The position numbers were made by a program, and so were the translations under genes. 62,906 bases of DNA from a virus, in the IMG/VR virus record IMGVR_UViG_3300020183_000075, positions 1 through 62,906 of that record; one strand, 5' to 3'. A model generated the notes under the pieces. That model ran no database searches, was not told the origin of the DNA, and saw only the letters and a program-made list of their open reading frames with translations. Shown in pieces: positions 60,386-62,906 of this stretch. Positions within the stretch are counted from its first letter, which is position 1. The number at the start of each line of letters is the position of its first letter.

Positions 60386-60899
60386 AACTAATACCATCAC
60401 AGATATAACCAACTATTTTACTCAAGGATTTCAAAGAAACAACCGCTTTGAAGTGTCTTTCTCCAGACAAAACGTTTCTTTCTGGGCGTCTCAGTGCCAG
60501 ATTCCTCAACAATACGTAACCTGGTATCCTGAAACGTTTTCGCCGTCAGGACCGATGATTCATATTCCTATAAAAAGAGAATACGACGAACGATTTTTAA
60601 TCGATTTTATAGTGGAATCTGATTGGAGAGTAAGAAAGTATTTTGAATCTTGGTATGATGGTATGTTTTCTTCGGTTATAAACGGAAGATCTAATACTGT
60701 AGCAGCCAGAAATACACCAGAAAATCTGTCAACTATAACAGTTAAAGCCATAAATTTAAACGGAAACACCAACGCAACCATAGAAATATATGAAGCGTAT
60801 CCTAAACTACTGTTACCGTCTCAGTTTGCAGATGACTTAACAAATCAATATGTCACACTGACTGTAGACTTTAACTATAGATATTATAGATTAACCTGA
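60375..60899 (+). CDS. Tail tube-fold protein (gp54/gp19-like)
   Basis: 174 residues, start GTG 60375 with AAGGG eight bases before it and overlapping gp4 by 11 bases. GFQRNNRFEVSFSRQNVSFW, CQIPQQYVTWYP, IPIKREYDERFLIDFIVESD and YVTLTVDFNYRYYRLT are tube-family features. The start of T4 gp54 (DFQRNNMFSCVF) is similar. It is shorter than T4 gp54 (320), so I call it gp54/gp19-like. Next to hub and gp48 genes, a tube initiator role is plausible. Confidence 0.75.
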   Translation: MANKTNTITDITNYFTQGFQRNNRFEVSFSRQNVSFWASQCQIPQQYVTWYPETFSPSGPMIHIPIKREYDERFLIDFIVESDWRVRKYFESWYDGMFSSVINGRSNTVAARNTPENLSTITVKAINLNGNTNATIEIYEAYPKLLLPSQFADDLTNQYVTLTVDFNYRYYRLT

Positions 60900-60900
60900 T

Positions 60901-61812
60901 ATGCCTTTAAAAGATTTACTATTATCCAGCTTGCCTCAATACTGTGAAACTCTTCCGTCCGGAAAGCGTGTATGTTTCAGGCCAATGGTTGTGTCTGAAG
61001 AGAAAGCTTTAATTCTTGCAAAGAATACTAGTGATCGTTTAGGTATTTTAAAAACTTTAGAAAATATAATTTTAGAATGCTGTCAGGACCTAAAGAAGTC
61101 TGATTTTAAAAAGTTAAAACTGGCGGATCTAGAGTATCTGTTTTTATTGTTACGAGCCAAGTCTATAGGAGAGGTAGAAGGATTTACTTTAAAGTGTCCA
61201 GACACGGATGAAAGCGTTTCTTTGAAAGTTAATATCATTAAAGACGCGGTATTTAATTTATCAACCGCGAACAACAAAATAAAACTTTCTGAAAATTTGT
61301 TGATAGTATTATCTGAGCCCACTGTTGAACATCTTTTAAATTGTCCCGAATACGATCAAACAGAAGAAGGATTTTATCAATTTATAGGATCTTGCATAAA
61401 ACAAATACAATCTAGAAATGAAATCAAAGAAGGAAAAGAACTACCGGCTGATGAAGTGGTAGATTTCATAAAGGTATTTACTGGCAATCAGATGAAATCT
61501 GTATTAAATTATTTTGATAATATAACTAAAACAGAAATATCAAAAGACTATACAACTTCAGATGGAACAAACAGAAATATAAAAATAAAAGGCCTTTTTA
61601 ACTACATAAATTTTTTTTTTGAACATCTGAACGTAGAAAATTTATATAAACAATTATTTCAATTAAAATATTATCACGACTACGAACTGTCTGAAATAGA
61701 AAAAATGATTCCTTGGGAAAAAACTATTTTTATAGAACAAATCAAAGAACATTTAAACGAAGAAAGAAAGATAAAATACAGCAGCACGGAGGGAATGATT
61801 AATGCAAGATAA
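60901..61812 (+). CDS. Baseplate hub assembly protein, gp26/gp51-like (T4_baseplate family)
   Basis: 303 residues. CFRPMVVSEEKALILAKN, LENIILECCQD, LADLEYLFLLLRAKSIGEV and FTLKCPD follow the pattern of the T4_baseplate family containing gp26 and gp51. The C-terminal third is helical (LYKQLFQLKYYHDYELSEIE). In T4 these proteins help build the hub around the tape measure. ATG starts one base past the previous stop. Which of gp26 or gp51 it replaces cannot be told. Confidence 0.8.
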   Translation: MPLKDLLLSSLPQYCETLPSGKRVCFRPMVVSEEKALILAKNTSDRLGILKTLENIILECCQDLKKSDFKKLKLADLEYLFLLLRAKSIGEVEGFTLKCPDTDESVSLKVNIIKDAVFNLSTANNKIKLSENLLIVLSEPTVEHLLNCPEYDQTEEGFYQFIGSCIKQIQSRNEIKEGKELPADEVVDFIKVFTGNQMKSVLNYFDNITKTEISKDYTTSDGTNRNIKIKGLFNYINFFFEHLNVENLYKQLFQLKYYHDYELSEIEKMIPWEKTIFIEQIKEHLNEERKIKYSSTEGMINAR

Positions 61813-62344
61813 CTCAAGATATCAAAGTAAAACGTATACACCATTAACCCAAATGGCAAATTCAAGTTATTTCAATAACTCTTCTAAAAATATTACCCCA
61901 AACAGCAACAAGAACGACAAGAAGTACGCTATTCAAAACGAAGAAAAGCGATCCAACATGCTACCATTACAGTCAAAGGTAGATTTAATTCCATCAAAAA
62001 ACTCAGAACAAACAAAACAAAATACTACCATTAATGCAACTTCTGGCGTATTAAAAGGTAACGTGTCGTACGATAATCTGTTAAAAACAGAAAGTATAGG
62101 CAAAACTAATTTTAATATTAACGAAATAAATCAAAAGAATAAAGAAATAATGACCATGGAAGCACGCTTACAGCAACTTCCAGGCATAAATGCTGCACAA
62201 CGGCAACCACCAGCAACCATAGTTAACAACTATACAGGAAATCAAACTCCTTCGGGTGGAGGTGGAGTGCACAGAACCGATCCTCTTGCAGGACTCAAAA
62301 ATACCATGCGTTCATTGCCGTCTTGGCGTACAGAGATGGGATAA
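61802..62344 (+). CDS. Hypothetical protein, last gene of the plus-strand tail run
   Basis: 180 residues overlapping the previous gene by 11 bases. It is polar and low complexity, rich in Asn, Lys, Ser and Gln, with one helical stretch (NKEIMTMEARLQQLPGINAA), a GGGGV linker and the end RSLPSWRTEMG. The context suggests a hub or tape-measure-associated protein, perhaps a partner of the upstream gp26/gp51-like protein. I recognise no family. A bidirectional terminator follows directly. Confidence 0.65.
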   Translation: MQDNSRYQSKTYTPLTQMANSSYFNNSSKNITPNSNKNDKKYAIQNEEKRSNMLPLQSKVDLIPSKNSEQTKQNTTINATSGVLKGNVSYDNLLKTESIGKTNFNINEINQKNKEIMTMEARLQQLPGINAAQRQPPATIVNNYTGNQTPSGGGGVHRTDPLAGLKNTMRSLPSWRTEMG

Positions 62345-62346
62345 AG

Positions 62347-62370
62347 AAAAGGCCCCTTGCGGGGCCTTTT
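62347..62370. terminator. Bidirectional rho-independent terminator
   Basis: A perfect ten-base stem AAAAGGCCCC / GGGGCCTTTT encloses a TTGC loop. T runs follow on both strands. It ends the plus-strand tail run (stop at 62344) and the minus-strand gp32 gene (stop at 62374), which converge here. Confidence 0.95.
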
Positions 62371-62373
62371 TTA

Positions 62374-62906
62374 TTAGTCTTCAAGAGACTTTAGGTAAGA
62401 TTCCACATCCACATCTTCATCCGGATCTGTCTTTGTGACAGGTTTACGATTGTTACGAACAACAGGCTCGTCTTCTACAGTCTCGTTTGTATCCCCCATT
62501 GCACGAACATCACCACCAAGAGCATCAACAAGCTTAGTCTTAAGCTCTGCATAGCTCTTGAATTCCTTGGGATTGATAAACTCCTTCAGAGCATATTGCT
62601 TCTTCCACAGAGCTTCTAGCTTGGCATCATCGCCATCAAAAAGTTCTGCAGCAGCACTAAACTCTGACTTGTCGTAGTTAACGTAGCCGTCAACCTTACG
62701 AACCTTGAGCTTGAAATTAGCACCCTTCCAGAAATCAAAAGGATTAATCGCACTCTCGTCTTGGAATTCAGGATTCATTTGCTCTTGGATCTTTTCGAAA
62801 ATCTTCTTGCCGTACTTGAACAGGAAAATCTTTCCCTTGTTTTGAGGTGCTGCTGGATCTTCCACAACAAGAATATTGGAAATATAATTAAGCTTACGCT
62901 TACGAT
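62374..62906 (-). CDS. gp32: Single-stranded DNA-binding protein gp32, partial (C-terminal part)
   Basis: The frame stays open to the right window edge, so the N-terminus and zinc-binding region are missing. Starting upstream of 62865, the residues LVVEDPAAPQNKGKIFLFKY then GKKIFEKIQEQM match the OB-fold region of T4 gp32 ([24 protein letters not shown]). FWKGANFKLKVRKVDGYVNY and YDKSEF follow. The C-terminal DPDEDVDVESYLKSLED is the acidic tail that contacts other replication proteins. It coats single-stranded DNA and works with gp43, gp45 and UvsY. Confidence 0.96.
   Translation of the reverse strand, partial: RKRKLNYISNILVVEDPAAPQNKGKIFLFKYGKKIFEKIQEQMNPEFQDESAINPFDFWKGANFKLKVRKVDGYVNYDKSEFSAAAELFDGDDAKLEALWKKQYALKEFINPKEFKSYAELKTKLVDALGGDVRAMGDTNETVEDEPVVRNNRKPVTKTDPDEDVDVESYLKSLED

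Overview
The window is part of the genome of a contractile-tailed (myovirus) phage of the T4 superfamily. Nearly every gene is packed head to tail, stops and starts commonly overlap as ATGA, and the base composition is AT-rich. Gene order (regA-62-44-45, 46/47-55-uvsW-uvsY, 23-22-21-20-19-18-17-16-15-14-13, 8-7-6-25-53-48-4) matches what I know of marine T4-like phages such as cyanophages and their relatives. No photosynthesis or other host-diagnostic gene is present, so the host stays open. No tRNA, integrase, CRISPR array or insertion sequence was seen, and no gene-free stretch exceeds 300 bases.

Layout, mostly on the minus strand. (1) 1-3286: a sugar-modification cassette with two related DxD glycosyltransferase-like proteins, an FkbM methyltransferase, and GT11- and GT10-type (fucosyltransferase-like) enzymes. 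(2) 3289-13889: replication, recombination and late-transcription genes, namely RegA, clamp loader gp62/gp44, sliding clamp gp45, RNase H, gp46/gp47, late sigma gp55, UvsW and UvsY. (3) 13926-28645: head, neck and tail shaft genes, namely gp23, gp22, a 643-residue protein with an apparent capsid-targeting peptide, gp21, two prohead-core-like proteins, gp20, gp19, an unusually short gp18, gp17, gp16, gp15, gp14 and gp13. (4) 28707-42973: adhesin and fibre genes, including four neighbours with a Cys-rich GxCC repeat; three of these have collagen-like N-termini and two have Lcl/DUF1566-like domains. (5) 42983-59908: baseplate genes gp8, gp7, gp6, gp25, hub proteins, and two giant RCC1-repeat proteins that appear to carry the two ends of gp53, then gp48. 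(6) 59939-62344, plus strand: gp4, a tube-fold protein, a gp26/gp51-like hub protein and an unknown. A bidirectional terminator separates these from (7) gp32, cut by the window end.

The late genes carry T4-type late promoters (TATAAATA or CATAAATA, minus strand). They fall into two classes: those 15-22 bases before a start with a ribosome binding site, and those only 5-9 bases before an ATG that lacks one. In two cases the promoter contains the stop codon of the preceding gene.

The most notable candidates for undescribed biology are: (a) gp53 apparently opened up by about 2,500 residues of RCC1 beta-propeller sequence spread over two genes; (b) the GxCC-repeat adhesin cluster, echoed by Cys-rich stretches in several baseplate proteins; (c) the 643-residue putative internal, possibly injected, head protein; and (d) the near-leaderless late genes.
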